Shown here piece by piece: positions 38,117 to 46,433 of a stretch of DNA of 64,000 bases. Location of the stretch: assembly GCA_034669145.1 (NCBI GenBank), contig JAXDNY010000053.1, positions 1-64,000 on the forward strand, given 5' to 3'. The notes under the pieces are model-generated. The model was given only the letters and a program-made list of their open reading frames with translations. It had not been told where the DNA came from and ran no database searches. This DNA comes from PALSA-894 sp034669145 (GTDB taxonomy: Bacteria; Pseudomonadota; Alphaproteobacteria; Rhizobiales; Xanthobacteraceae). Both the position numbers and the translations under genes were made by a program. Every line of letters starts with the position of its first letter. Positions within the stretch are counted from its first letter, which is position 1.

Positions 38117-39595
38117 ATGTCGCCCGCAGTGCTGCGCGCCCGCTCTGGCCGCGCGGTGCGCGTTTCGCTATGCGGCCTCACGCTGATGCTGACCGGTTGC
38201 GCGGTCGGGCCAGACTTTCAGGTGCCGGCATTGCCGGCGCTGAAAGGATTTCTCCCGGGGCAACGCGACAGCGTGCCGGGCAGCACCGTGGTGCGCGGCG
38301 CCGACATTCCGGCGCGCTGGTGGGAGGCGTTTCGCTCGCCCCAACTGAACCGGCTGATCGACGACGCCATCCGGAACAATCCCGATCTGCAAGCGGCTGA
38401 AGCCGCGGTGCGCGTCGCGCAGGCCAATGCATCGGCGCTGCGCGGTACACTCTTCCCCGTGGTCGCGGCTTCGTTCGATGCGAGCCGGCAGATGATCCCG
38501 GGTCGGACGCTCACCTCGAACGCGGCGTCGGGCGCGGACACCTACAGCCTGCACACCGCGCAGGTCAGCGTCTCGTTCGTGCCGGATGTGTTCGGCGGAA
38601 CCCGGCGCGCAATCGAATCGGCCGAAGCGCAGGCGGAGGCCCAGTCGTTTCAGCGCGAGGCCGTGTACATCACGCTCGCATCGAATATCGCGCTTGCGGC
38701 GATCCAGGAGGCGTCCCTGCGCGGCCAGATCGCGGCGACGCGGCGCCTCATCGATATCCAGACACAGTTGCTCGACATCCTGCGGCGGCAGAACGACCGC
38801 GGCCAGATCGCGTTGCCCGACGTGGTGGCGCAGGAGACCGCGGTGGCGCAGGCGCGCCTGCTGCTGCCGCCGCTGGAGAAACAGCTTGCCCAGCAGCGCA
38901 ATCTGCTTGCGACGCTGACCGGGCGTTTTGCGAGCGAAGGACTGCCGGCGGGTTTCGAGCTGCAAAACTTCCGCCTCCAGCGAAAGCTGCCTCTTAGCCT
39001 GCCGGCAGACTTGGTGCGCCAGCGCCCCGATGTGCGCGTGGCGGAAGCGAACCTGCATGCGGCGAATGCACAGATCGGCGTCGCGATCGCGAACCGCCTG
39101 CCGCAGATCACGCTCACAGGCAATGCGGGCAGCAGCGCCGACTCGATCGCGCGCCTGTTCTCGCCGGGAACGCTGTTCTGGACCGTCGCCGGCAACGCGG
39201 CGCAGACTGTGTTCGATGCCGGAAGCCGCTACTTCAAGCAGAAGGCCGCCGAGGAGACGACCGCACAGGCCACCGCGCAGTATCGCAGCACGGTGCTCGT
39301 CGCGTTCCAGAACGTTGCCGACGTGTTGCGCGCGCTGCAATCGGACGAACGCGCGATCGCCGCCGCCATCGCGGCCGAAGAGTCGGCCAACCGCAATATC
39401 GAACTCGTGCGCCGTCAGGTCGAGCAAGGCCAGGTTTCGAGTCCCGTCCTGCTCATCGCCCAGCAGGCCTATCTCCAGACATCGCTTGCCCGCGTGCAGG
39501 CGCAGGCTGCCCGCCTCGCCGATACCGTCGCGCTTTTTCAGGCCCTCGGCGGCGGCTGGTGGAACCGAATTCCGAAGGAGACTGCAAGTCAATGA
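38117..39595 (+). CDS. Outer-membrane efflux lipoprotein (OMF/NodT family)
   Basis: 492 residues from ATG 38117. The lipobox LTGC follows a hydrophobic signal (VRVSLCGLTLML), so the mature N-terminus CAVGPDFQVPALPAL is lipid-anchored in the outer membrane. WWEAFRSPQLNRLIDDAIRNNPDLQAAEAAVRVAQAN and the second-half equivalent RPDVRVAEANLHAANAQIGVAIANRLPQITLTGNAGSSA are the paired repeats of TolC-like channels (NodT/OprM). It is the only outer-membrane channel gene in the window, so it may be shared by all three pumps. Its stop overlaps the adaptor start (ATGA). Confidence 0.92.
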   Translation: MSPAVLRARSGRAVRVSLCGLTLMLTGCAVGPDFQVPALPALKGFLPGQRDSVPGSTVVRGADIPARWWEAFRSPQLNRLIDDAIRNNPDLQAAEAAVRVAQANASALRGTLFPVVAASFDASRQMIPGRTLTSNAASGADTYSLHTAQVSVSFVPDVFGGTRRAIESAEAQAEAQSFQREAVYITLASNIALAAIQEASLRGQIAATRRLIDIQTQLLDILRRQNDRGQIALPDVVAQETAVAQARLLLPPLEKQLAQQRNLLATLTGRFASEGLPAGFELQNFRLQRKLPLSLPADLVRQRPDVRVAEANLHAANAQIGVAIANRLPQITLTGNAGSSADSIARLFSPGTLFWTVAGNAAQTVFDAGSRYFKQKAAEETTAQATAQYRSTVLVAFQNVADVLRALQSDERAIAAAIAAEESANRNIELVRRQVEQGQVSSPVLLIAQQAYLQTSLARVQAQAARLADTVALFQALGGGWWNRIPKETASQ

Positions 39596-40821
39596 GCGTC
39601 ATTGTGAAGGCGAGCGTATTTGTGAGCGCCGGCCTGCTGGCCATCGTCGCAGGCTACGCGTTGCTGTTGACCGCGCCGCGCCTCGTCGCCGCCGATATCG
39701 CGACCGCCAATATCGAACCCGCAAAGGCACCGAAGAGCCCGGATAGCGTGCGGGTCGGTGCCGACCAGTTGCATCAGCTTGGCATTGTGCCGGTCGTGAC
39801 GCACCAGTTCCGCATCCAGAAACCGGCGATCGGCCAGATCGCCTTCAACGAGGATGCCAGCACCGTCGTGGTCACGCCGTTCTCCGGCCGCGTGACCCGC
39901 CTGATCGCCAAGATGGGCGACGACGTGAAGCGCGGCGATGCGCTGTTCGAAATCGACAGCCCGGAGGTCGTGCAGGCGCAGACCGACCTGATCGCCGCGC
40001 TGCATGGGCTGGAAAAATCGAAATCGCAGCTTGCGCTCGCCAAGCGCGTGCTCGACCGCCAGACCAGCCTGATGGCCGACAAAGCAACGGCGATGCGCGA
40101 AGTGGATCAGGCGCGCAACGATTACGCCATTGCCGAATCCGACCTCGCGACCACGCAGGGCACCTTGATGGCGGCACGCAATCGTCTGCGCGTGATCGTC
40201 GGGCGTGACCGCGGAGAGGTCGAGCGGGTCGAGCGTGAGCGCAGCGTCAACCCGCTCATCACCATCAATGCACCGATCGACGGGACGGTGATCGCGCGCA
40301 AGATCGGCCCCGGACAGTACGTGCGCAGCGACGCCGGCGATCCGCTTTATTCCATTGCCGATCTTTCGGTCATGTGGCTCAAGGCGAACGTGCCGGAGGC
40401 CGACATTGCTCATGTGCGCGTCGGACAGGAGATCGAGGTGCGGGTCACCGCGGTTCCCGACCGCGTGTTCAAGGCGCGCATTAGCGCGATCGGCGCCGCC
40501 TCCGATACGGCGACGCGGCGGGTCGTGGTGCGCTCCGAAATTCCCAACCCCGACCGCGCGCTCAAGTCGGACATGTTCGCGAGCTTCAGGATCACGATCG
40601 GCGGCGGCGAGCCCGCTCCGGTCGTACCGATCGAGGCGGTGATCCGTGACGGCGATCAGGCGGCCGTGTGGGTGGTGCGCGAGCCGATGCTGTTCCATCG
40701 CCGCAAGGTCAAGCTCGGCCTGGAGCGGGACGGCCGCGTGCAGGTGCTCGAAGGTATCGCTCCGGGCGAAAACGTTGTCGGGCGCGGCGCCGTATTCATC
40801 GACAACGAGTCGCGCAGTTGA
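39592..40821 (+). CDS. RND periplasmic adaptor (HlyD/CusB-like)
   Basis: 409 residues from ATG 39592, with AAGGAG upstream. A membrane-anchor or signal segment (VSAGLLAIVAGYALLL) is followed by the lipoyl/barrel-sandwich half-motif GRVTRLIAKMGDDVKRGDALFEIDSPEVVQAQTDLIAALHGL, a coiled coil to about 210, and the second half DGTVIARKIGPGQYVRSDAGDPLYSIADLSVMWLKANVPEADIAHVRVGQEIEV. The sequence resembles metal-pump (CzcB/CusB-like) adaptors more than MexA-like ones. It links the inner-membrane pump encoded next (21-bp gap) to the outer-membrane channel. Confidence 0.9.
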   Translation: MSVIVKASVFVSAGLLAIVAGYALLLTAPRLVAADIATANIEPAKAPKSPDSVRVGADQLHQLGIVPVVTHQFRIQKPAIGQIAFNEDASTVVVTPFSGRVTRLIAKMGDDVKRGDALFEIDSPEVVQAQTDLIAALHGLEKSKSQLALAKRVLDRQTSLMADKATAMREVDQARNDYAIAESDLATTQGTLMAARNRLRVIVGRDRGEVERVERERSVNPLITINAPIDGTVIARKIGPGQYVRSDAGDPLYSIADLSVMWLKANVPEADIAHVRVGQEIEVRVTAVPDRVFKARISAIGAASDTATRRVVVRSEIPNPDRALKSDMFASFRITIGGGEPAPVVPIEAVIRDGDQAAVWVVREPMLFHRRKVKLGLERDGRVQVLEGIAPGENVVGRGAVFIDNESRS

Positions 40822-40842
40822 CCGAGCGAACCAGCCCGCCCG

Positions 40843-43800
40843 ATGCTGCGTAATCTGATCGCACTTTGCCTTGCCCGGCGGCCGCTGGTGCTGATCGCCT
40901 TCGCGGCCTTCCTTGGGCTCGGCTATGCGGCATTCACCACGCTCAACATCGAGGCTTATCCGGATCCGGCGCCGCCAATCATCGAGTTGATCGCGCAGTG
41001 GCCCGGCCAGTCGCCCGAGGAGGTCGAGCGCTACGTCACGATTCCGATCGAGATCGCGGTCTCCTCGACGCCGGGCTTGAAATACCTGCGCTCCAACACG
41101 GTCTATGCGCTCGGCTTCATCCGGCTGCAGTTCGAGTATGGGCGCGACTATTACTTCGCGCGCCAGCAGACGCTCAATCGCCTGAAGGACGCCACTCTGC
41201 CGAGCGGGGTGACGCCGGTGATCTCGCCTGCCGGCGGCATCAGCGAAATCATGCGCTACCAGCTCAAAGGGCCGCCGAACATCTCGCTCACCGAGCTGAA
41301 GACGTTGCAGGACTGGGTGGTCGAGCGCCGCTTGCGCACCGTTCCGGGTATTGCCGACGTCTCGGTGCTCGGCGGCAAGACAAAGGAGTTTCAGGCCGAA
41401 GTCGATCTCAACAAGATGATGGCCTACGGGCTGACCCTGCCGCAGATCGTCGCGGCGATCTCGGCCGGCAACTCGAATGTCGGCGGCCGTACCATCGCGA
41501 TGGGCGAGCAATCGGTCAATGTGCGCGGGCTTGGTGTCATCGGCTCGCTCGACGACATCGGCAACATCGTGTTGACGCAGCAAGGCGGCGTGCCGGTGCT
41601 GTTGTCGGACGTCGCCAAGATCCAGGTCGGCTTCACGCCGCGCCTGGGCATCGCGGGGCGCGATGAGACGACGGACATCATCTTCGGCATCGTGCTGATG
41701 CAGAAGCTCGAACGCACCATGGACGTGGTGCAGCGGCTGCGCGCTGCGGTCGATAAGCTCAACACCGACGGCAGCCTGCCTCCCGGCGTCAAGGTCGATG
41801 CCTTCTACGACCGCGGCGACCTCGTTGCGATCACGGTGCGCACCGTCCTGCACAACCTCGCCTTCGGCATCGCGCTGATTTTTCTGATCCAGTGGGTGTT
41901 TCTCGGTAATCTGCGCTGCGCGCTGATCGTGGCGGCGACGATCCCGGTCGCTCTGTTCCTTGCCGTCATCATCACGGTGCTGCGCGGCGAATCCGCCAAT
42001 CTGCTTTCCGTAGGGGCGATCGACCTTGGGATCATCGTCGACGCGACAGTCATCATGGTGGAGAACATCTTTCGCCATCTCGCGCATTCCCCGAGGCATG
42101 GAAACGTGGAGGACCACGCGGCGGCACAGGCAACCAAGCTCCACCGCGTGCTGATCGGTGCCGTTGAGGTCGACAAGGCGATCCTGTTCTCGGTCATCAT
42201 CACCATTGCGGCCTTCCTCCCGCTGTTCACCATGCAGGGCGTCGAAGGGCAAATCTTCGGCCCGATGGCACGCACCTATGCGTATGCGCTGCTCGGTGCC
42301 GTGATCGCGACCTTTACGGTGACGCCGGTGCTTGCCTCGATCCTGCTGCCGGAACACGTCAACGAGGTTGAAACTTTCGTCGTGCGATGGATCCGGACGG
42401 GCTACCGCCGGGTGCTGCCTCTCGCGGTCCACCATTGTCGCGCGGCCGCCGCCATAGCGCTTGTCTTCCTGCTGATCTGCGGCGCGATCGGGGCGAGGCT
42501 TGGCACCGAGTTCCTGCCGAAGCTCGAAGAAGGCAACATGTGGATCCGCGCCATGCTGCCGCCGACGATCACGCTCGATGCCGGAATGAACAGCGTCGCG
42601 CGTATCCGCGAGGTCATTCGCAGTTATCCGCCGGTGCGCACGGTCGTGTCCGAGCAGGGACGTGGTGAGGACGCGACCGATCCGGACGGTTCGTTCGTGG
42701 CGGAGTTCTTTGTTCCCCTCAAGCCGCAGGACGAATGGCCCGCCGGGCTCACCAAGGAGAAGCTGGTCAAGGAGCTGAGCGAGCGATTGGAGCGCGAGTT
42801 CGTCGGCGTCGACTTCAACTTCTCGCAATACATCCAGGACAACATCGAGGAGGCGGTGTCCGGGGTGAAGGGCGAGAATTCTGTCAAGATTTTCGGCCGC
42901 GATCTCGCCGAGTTGGAGCGATTGTCGAAGTCCGTAAAATCTGAAATCGCCGATGTGCCCGGTGTGACCGACCCGGGCGTCTTCAACCTGCTTGGCCAGC
43001 CGAACCTCGTCGTGCGCGTCGATCGTGCCAAGGCGGCGCGTTACGGGTTTTCGGTTGCGGACATCAACGCAGTCGTGCAGGCAGCGATCGGCGGGCAGGA
43101 GGTCACGCGGGTCTACGAGGGCGAATTCAATTTCGCGCTCACCGTGCGCCTCGCGCCTGAGTATCGCGGCAATGCCGAAGCGATCCGCTCGATCCCGGTC
43201 GCGCTGCCGAGCAACGATCCGAAGGCGCCGCCCGCCTATATCGCGCTCGGCGACCTCGGCGAGGTGAAGCTGGAGAGCGGCGCCTCCTATATCTATCGCG
43301 AGAACAGCCAGCGCTTCGTGCCGCTCAAATACAGCGTGCGCGGGCGCGATCTCGGCTCGACGGTGGCTGAGGCGCAACAGCGGGTCGCCGAGAAGGTGCG
43401 GATGCCGCAGGGCTACAAGCTCGACTGGGCCGGCGAGTTCGGCGCACTGGTCGAGGCGCAGAAGCGGCTCGCTTTCATCGTGCCACTGAGCCTGCTGCTG
43501 ATCTTCATGTTGCTCTACAGCCTGTTCAATTCGGTGCGCGACAGCCTGCTCGCCCTGTCGGGCATTCCATTCGCGGTGGCGGGCGGAATTCTGGGGCTCA
43601 CGGTCGCGGGGCTGAATTTCAGCATCTCGGCGGCGATCGGATTCATCTCGCTGTTCGGCGTGTCAGCGATGGATGGAATCCTGCTGATTTCCTACATCCG
43701 GCGCAATCTCGAACAGGGGCATGACGCCGACAGCGCGATCATCGGTGCCGGCGAAACGCGGATGCGGCAAATCTTCATGACCGGATTGTCCGCCTGCATC

Positions 43801-44013
43801 GGTCTCGTACCGGCGGCGTTCTCAACCGGCATCGGCTCGCAAGTGCAGCAGCCGCTCGCCTGCGTGATCGTCGGCGGCATGCTGCTGTCGCCGTTCTGCA
43901 GCCTGCTCGTGATCCCGACTTTCGCGCGCCTCTTCATGCCGCGCCCGAAGCCGGATGAACAAGCCGAGTCCGCGGCCGAGCCGGAGCCCGCCGCAGCGCC
44001 GGTCAATACGTGA
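40843..44013 (+). CDS. RND efflux transporter, CzcA/CusA-like
   Basis: 1056 residues with twelve predicted membrane helices. It starts MLRNLIALCLARRPLVLIAFAAFLGLGYAAFTTLNIEAYPDPAPPIIELIAQWPGQSPEEVERYVTIPIE, the CusA/CzcA form of the N-terminus. The helix-4 signature reads AIDLGIIVDATVIMVENIFRHL, close to the heavy-metal motif DFGxxxDGAxVxVEN but with Leu for Phe and Ala-Thr for Gly-Ala. It probably exports a cation or a small organic compound by proton antiport. The last 11 bp overlap the 3' end of the convergent porin gene. The operon has a sigma-54 promoter at 37975. Confidence 0.92.
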   Translation: MLRNLIALCLARRPLVLIAFAAFLGLGYAAFTTLNIEAYPDPAPPIIELIAQWPGQSPEEVERYVTIPIEIAVSSTPGLKYLRSNTVYALGFIRLQFEYGRDYYFARQQTLNRLKDATLPSGVTPVISPAGGISEIMRYQLKGPPNISLTELKTLQDWVVERRLRTVPGIADVSVLGGKTKEFQAEVDLNKMMAYGLTLPQIVAAISAGNSNVGGRTIAMGEQSVNVRGLGVIGSLDDIGNIVLTQQGGVPVLLSDVAKIQVGFTPRLGIAGRDETTDIIFGIVLMQKLERTMDVVQRLRAAVDKLNTDGSLPPGVKVDAFYDRGDLVAITVRTVLHNLAFGIALIFLIQWVFLGNLRCALIVAATIPVALFLAVIITVLRGESANLLSVGAIDLGIIVDATVIMVENIFRHLAHSPRHGNVEDHAAAQATKLHRVLIGAVEVDKAILFSVIITIAAFLPLFTMQGVEGQIFGPMARTYAYALLGAVIATFTVTPVLASILLPEHVNEVETFVVRWIRTGYRRVLPLAVHHCRAAAAIALVFLLICGAIGARLGTEFLPKLEEGNMWIRAMLPPTITLDAGMNSVARIREVIRSYPPVRTVVSEQGRGEDATDPDGSFVAEFFVPLKPQDEWPAGLTKEKLVKELSERLEREFVGVDFNFSQYIQDNIEEAVSGVKGENSVKIFGRDLAELERLSKSVKSEIADVPGVTDPGVFNLLGQPNLVVRVDRAKAARYGFSVADINAVVQAAIGGQEVTRVYEGEFNFALTVRLAPEYRGNAEAIRSIPVALPSNDPKAPPAYIALGDLGEVKLESGASYIYRENSQRFVPLKYSVRGRDLGSTVAEAQQRVAEKVRMPQGYKLDWAGEFGALVEAQKRLAFIVPLSLLLIFMLLYSLFNSVRDSLLALSGIPFAVAGGILGLTVAGLNFSISAAIGFISLFGVSAMDGILLISYIRRNLEQGHDADSAIIGAGETRMRQIFMTGLSACIGLVPAAFSTGIGSQVQQPLACVIVGGMLLSPFCSLLVIPTFARLFMPRPKPDEQAESAAEPEPAAAPVNT

Positions 44014-45439
44014 TCACGGAGCGCACCGCGAACACGGCTGCGTCCTTGATGGCCGTCTGCGGCACCGGAGAATTCGGATCGGGGACGTGCCCGCCCGGAT
44101 GAAGCACGTAGTGAAACGCCGGCTGGATCGTCCAGCCGGGGACGATCTGCGCGTGATAGACGAGCGCAAGGTTCAGCTCATAGTCGCGGATCGGGTGCGG
44201 CATACCGGTAAAGAAAATCCTGTCGCGATCGAGCGCCGCGGCATCCCTTGAGATGTGACTGTAAAGAAACGTTCCTGCGATCTTGTCGTCCGGCCGCCCC
44301 GGCAGCATGCCGGAAAAGATCAGGCCGCCATCGATATAGACGTCAACAGGGTTGCGGTCGGGCGCGGTGAAGCCGGCGCGGGTGAACATCGCGATCCCGC
44401 TGTCCGGCGCGCCGCCCGGCGGTCTGTAGAGCTGATGATCGACGATCCCATAGATGCCGGTGCTGCCGCGCAGCTTCGCCGGGATGCCGCTGCTCAGCGG
44501 ATCGGCGAGCGACAGACCTTTCGCATCATATCGCTGGTTGTCGAATTCGCCGAAATGGTGCCAGAAGCCAAGCCGCCAGATGCCCGCAAGGCCGGTCGCC
44601 TCCTTGTCCTGATTATATTTGTATTGCGCCTCCCCCATCAGCAGCGGCGGATCCTGCACGCGGAAATTCAGTCCATAGCGGTTCTTGATCTGCGCATCCT
44701 CGGGGCCCGGCCCGGCCGGGTCGCCGTTGAACAGCGCAAGCAAAAACACTGTCTGCTTTTCGGGCGATTCGTACTTCAGACGGATACCCGGCGTCGACAA
44801 CGGATAGGCGGGCCCACCGCTCGGCAGGGTCTGCGCCTTGATGGACGGCCAATCGCTGGTCATCAGAAAATCGCTGTAGCTTGCAATGAAAAACTCGGCG
44901 TCGGCAGCGAGCTGGCCGAAGCGCACATTGAACGTATCGCCGAGTTTCTGCTCCAGCCACAGCTCCGACAGACGCATCGTGGAGAGTGCCTCGATATTGC
45001 TGATGGTGTTGAAGCTCCCGACATAATCGCGGCGGATGCCGCCGGTGTTGTGAATAAGGAACGAGTTGGTGAAGAAGCTCAGGCCTCGAAGGCCGAACAT
45101 CTTTTCAAGGTCCGCTCTCACGATGGTTTCGAGCTTGCCTTGGAAGACCGCGCCTCGGCGCATTCCGCCCGCGACGTCACCGAGGATCTCGCTGGTCAGC
45201 ACGAAGCTGTAGGTGAGACCGCGCTCGTAGAGCCATTTGCGTACGCCGCCGGGATCGCCGTTGCCGGGCAGGCTCGTGGCGATCGAGGGGATCGGCGCGC
45301 CCTTGCTGTCGACCTCATCGGAGGCGGCGCGCGCCGGTGCGGCCGCGCAGGCGATGGCCAAGACCAGCAACGCATATCCGCACCAGCGGATCGCGGCGGC
45401 GCTCCATTTGGACGGTCCGCGATCCGCGCAGTCATTCAT
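44003..45439 (-). CDS. OprB-type carbohydrate porin
   Basis: 478 residues with a signal peptide (AIRWCGYALLVLAIACAAAPARA). The mature protein is an OprB family barrel: YERGLTYSFVLTSEILGDVAGGMRRGAVFQGKLETIVRADLEKMFGLRGLSFFTNSFLIHNTGG, then LSELWLEQKLGDTFNVRFGQLAADAEFFIASYS and the C-terminal VYHAQIVPGWTIQPAFHYVLHPGGHV, typical of this barrel. It would let sugars or other small hydrophilic compounds into the periplasm. Its 3' end overlaps the RND gene and it is divergent from a small barrel gene. Confidence 0.9.
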   Translation of the reverse strand: MNDCADRGPSKWSAAAIRWCGYALLVLAIACAAAPARAASDEVDSKGAPIPSIATSLPGNGDPGGVRKWLYERGLTYSFVLTSEILGDVAGGMRRGAVFQGKLETIVRADLEKMFGLRGLSFFTNSFLIHNTGGIRRDYVGSFNTISNIEALSTMRLSELWLEQKLGDTFNVRFGQLAADAEFFIASYSDFLMTSDWPSIKAQTLPSGGPAYPLSTPGIRLKYESPEKQTVFLLALFNGDPAGPGPEDAQIKNRYGLNFRVQDPPLLMGEAQYKYNQDKEATGLAGIWRLGFWHHFGEFDNQRYDAKGLSLADPLSSGIPAKLRGSTGIYGIVDHQLYRPPGGAPDSGIAMFTRAGFTAPDRNPVDVYIDGGLIFSGMLPGRPDDKIAGTFLYSHISRDAAALDRDRIFFTGMPHPIRDYELNLALVYHAQIVPGWTIQPAFHYVLHPGGHVPDPNSPVPQTAIKDAAVFAVRSVITY

Positions 45440-45669
45440 TGCCGCTTTCCACCCTCATCCCGGCGCAGCGTACAACGAAAGTGGCGCAAACCTAGATGCG
45501 AATCGCTCGCAAATACAGGAGAGGCAACTCTTTGCGCCTGTGTGGCCCGATTGCAACGTTCTGTCGGGGTTTATCGGTTTCCCGCTTAGAGCCCTTGAGC
45601 GTTGACGGAAGCGGGCCACAATCTCCATGGGCGCGCCCTTGAGTCGCGGGGACGCCCAAGGGGGCTCTG

Positions 45670-46422
45670 ATGATTGCGACGCTTCGCGTACCGGCGCGTC
45701 TCGTCGCCATCGGCTTCATCGCCGCCGCGGGAGTTTTCCTGGCGTCGCGCGCAAACGCGGCCGGCACGGCCTATCTCGTGGACACCGCCGAGGTCGGCGA
45801 GGTCGGCAACTGCAAGGTCGAGTCGTGGCTCTCGTGGGCGAGCAACCAGGATTTCATTGGCGTCACCAACCCGTCCTGCATCGTCAATCTCGGGCGCGCG
45901 GTGGAAATCAGCGCGCAGATCCAGCGCTCGCGCTCCGACGGCGAATGGGGCACCTCGGTCGCGCCGAAGTTCAAGACCAACATCGTTCCGTCGGCGATCG
46001 GCCGCTTCGGCGTCGCGGTCGCGGCGGGCGGCACCTACGATGTGCTGACCAGCGAGTTCAGCGGCGCCTACGCTTATGTGCCGGCGACGCTGCGGCTTTC
46101 GGAGGTCATGCGCATCAATCTCAATGCCGGCTGGCAATGGGATCGCGTCGCGGATCACCACTTCTTCCTGTACGGCGCCGGGTTCGACCTGCGTACGCCG
46201 GACAATGTCTGGACGCTTACGGCCGAAGTCTTAGGCCTGCTTGGCACGGCCGATACCGCGTCCGAGACGCAGCCGCGCTTTCAAGTCGGCCTGCGCTGGC
46301 GGCCGATCGACCGGTTCTCGATGGACCTTATCTACGGACGCAACATCACCGGCGAAAACGCGAACTGGATCACGCTGGCCACCAGCATCCGCTTCCCGGC
46401 GCCGGAGAAGCCGGAGAAATAG
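45670..46422 (+). CDS. Predicted secreted outer-membrane beta-barrel protein
   Basis: 250 residues. A signal peptide (ARLVAIGFIAAAGVFLASRANA) precedes strands of alternating hydrophobic residues (AYLVDTAEVGEVGNCKVESWLSWAS, INLNAGWQWDRVADHHFFLYGAGFDLRT) and a C-terminal strand ANWITLATSIRFPAP. No known catalytic motif. It resembles uncharacterised porin-like proteins of rhizobia. It is divergent from the OprB-type porin (230-bp gap) and convergent with the next RND gene (11-bp gap). The function is unknown. Confidence 0.75.
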   Translation: MIATLRVPARLVAIGFIAAAGVFLASRANAAGTAYLVDTAEVGEVGNCKVESWLSWASNQDFIGVTNPSCIVNLGRAVEISAQIQRSRSDGEWGTSVAPKFKTNIVPSAIGRFGVAVAAGGTYDVLTSEFSGAYAYVPATLRLSEVMRINLNAGWQWDRVADHHFFLYGAGFDLRTPDNVWTLTAEVLGLLGTADTASETQPRFQVGLRWRPIDRFSMDLIYGRNITGENANWITLATSIRFPAPEKPEK

Positions 46423-46433
46423 AGCGGCCAGCA

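Noticed and set aside
39589..43377. 1262-codon open frame antisense to the adaptor and RND genes
   Set aside because: A product of high GC and codon bias opposite a clear RND gene; the translation has His/Arg/Asp-rich low-complexity character and no domain.
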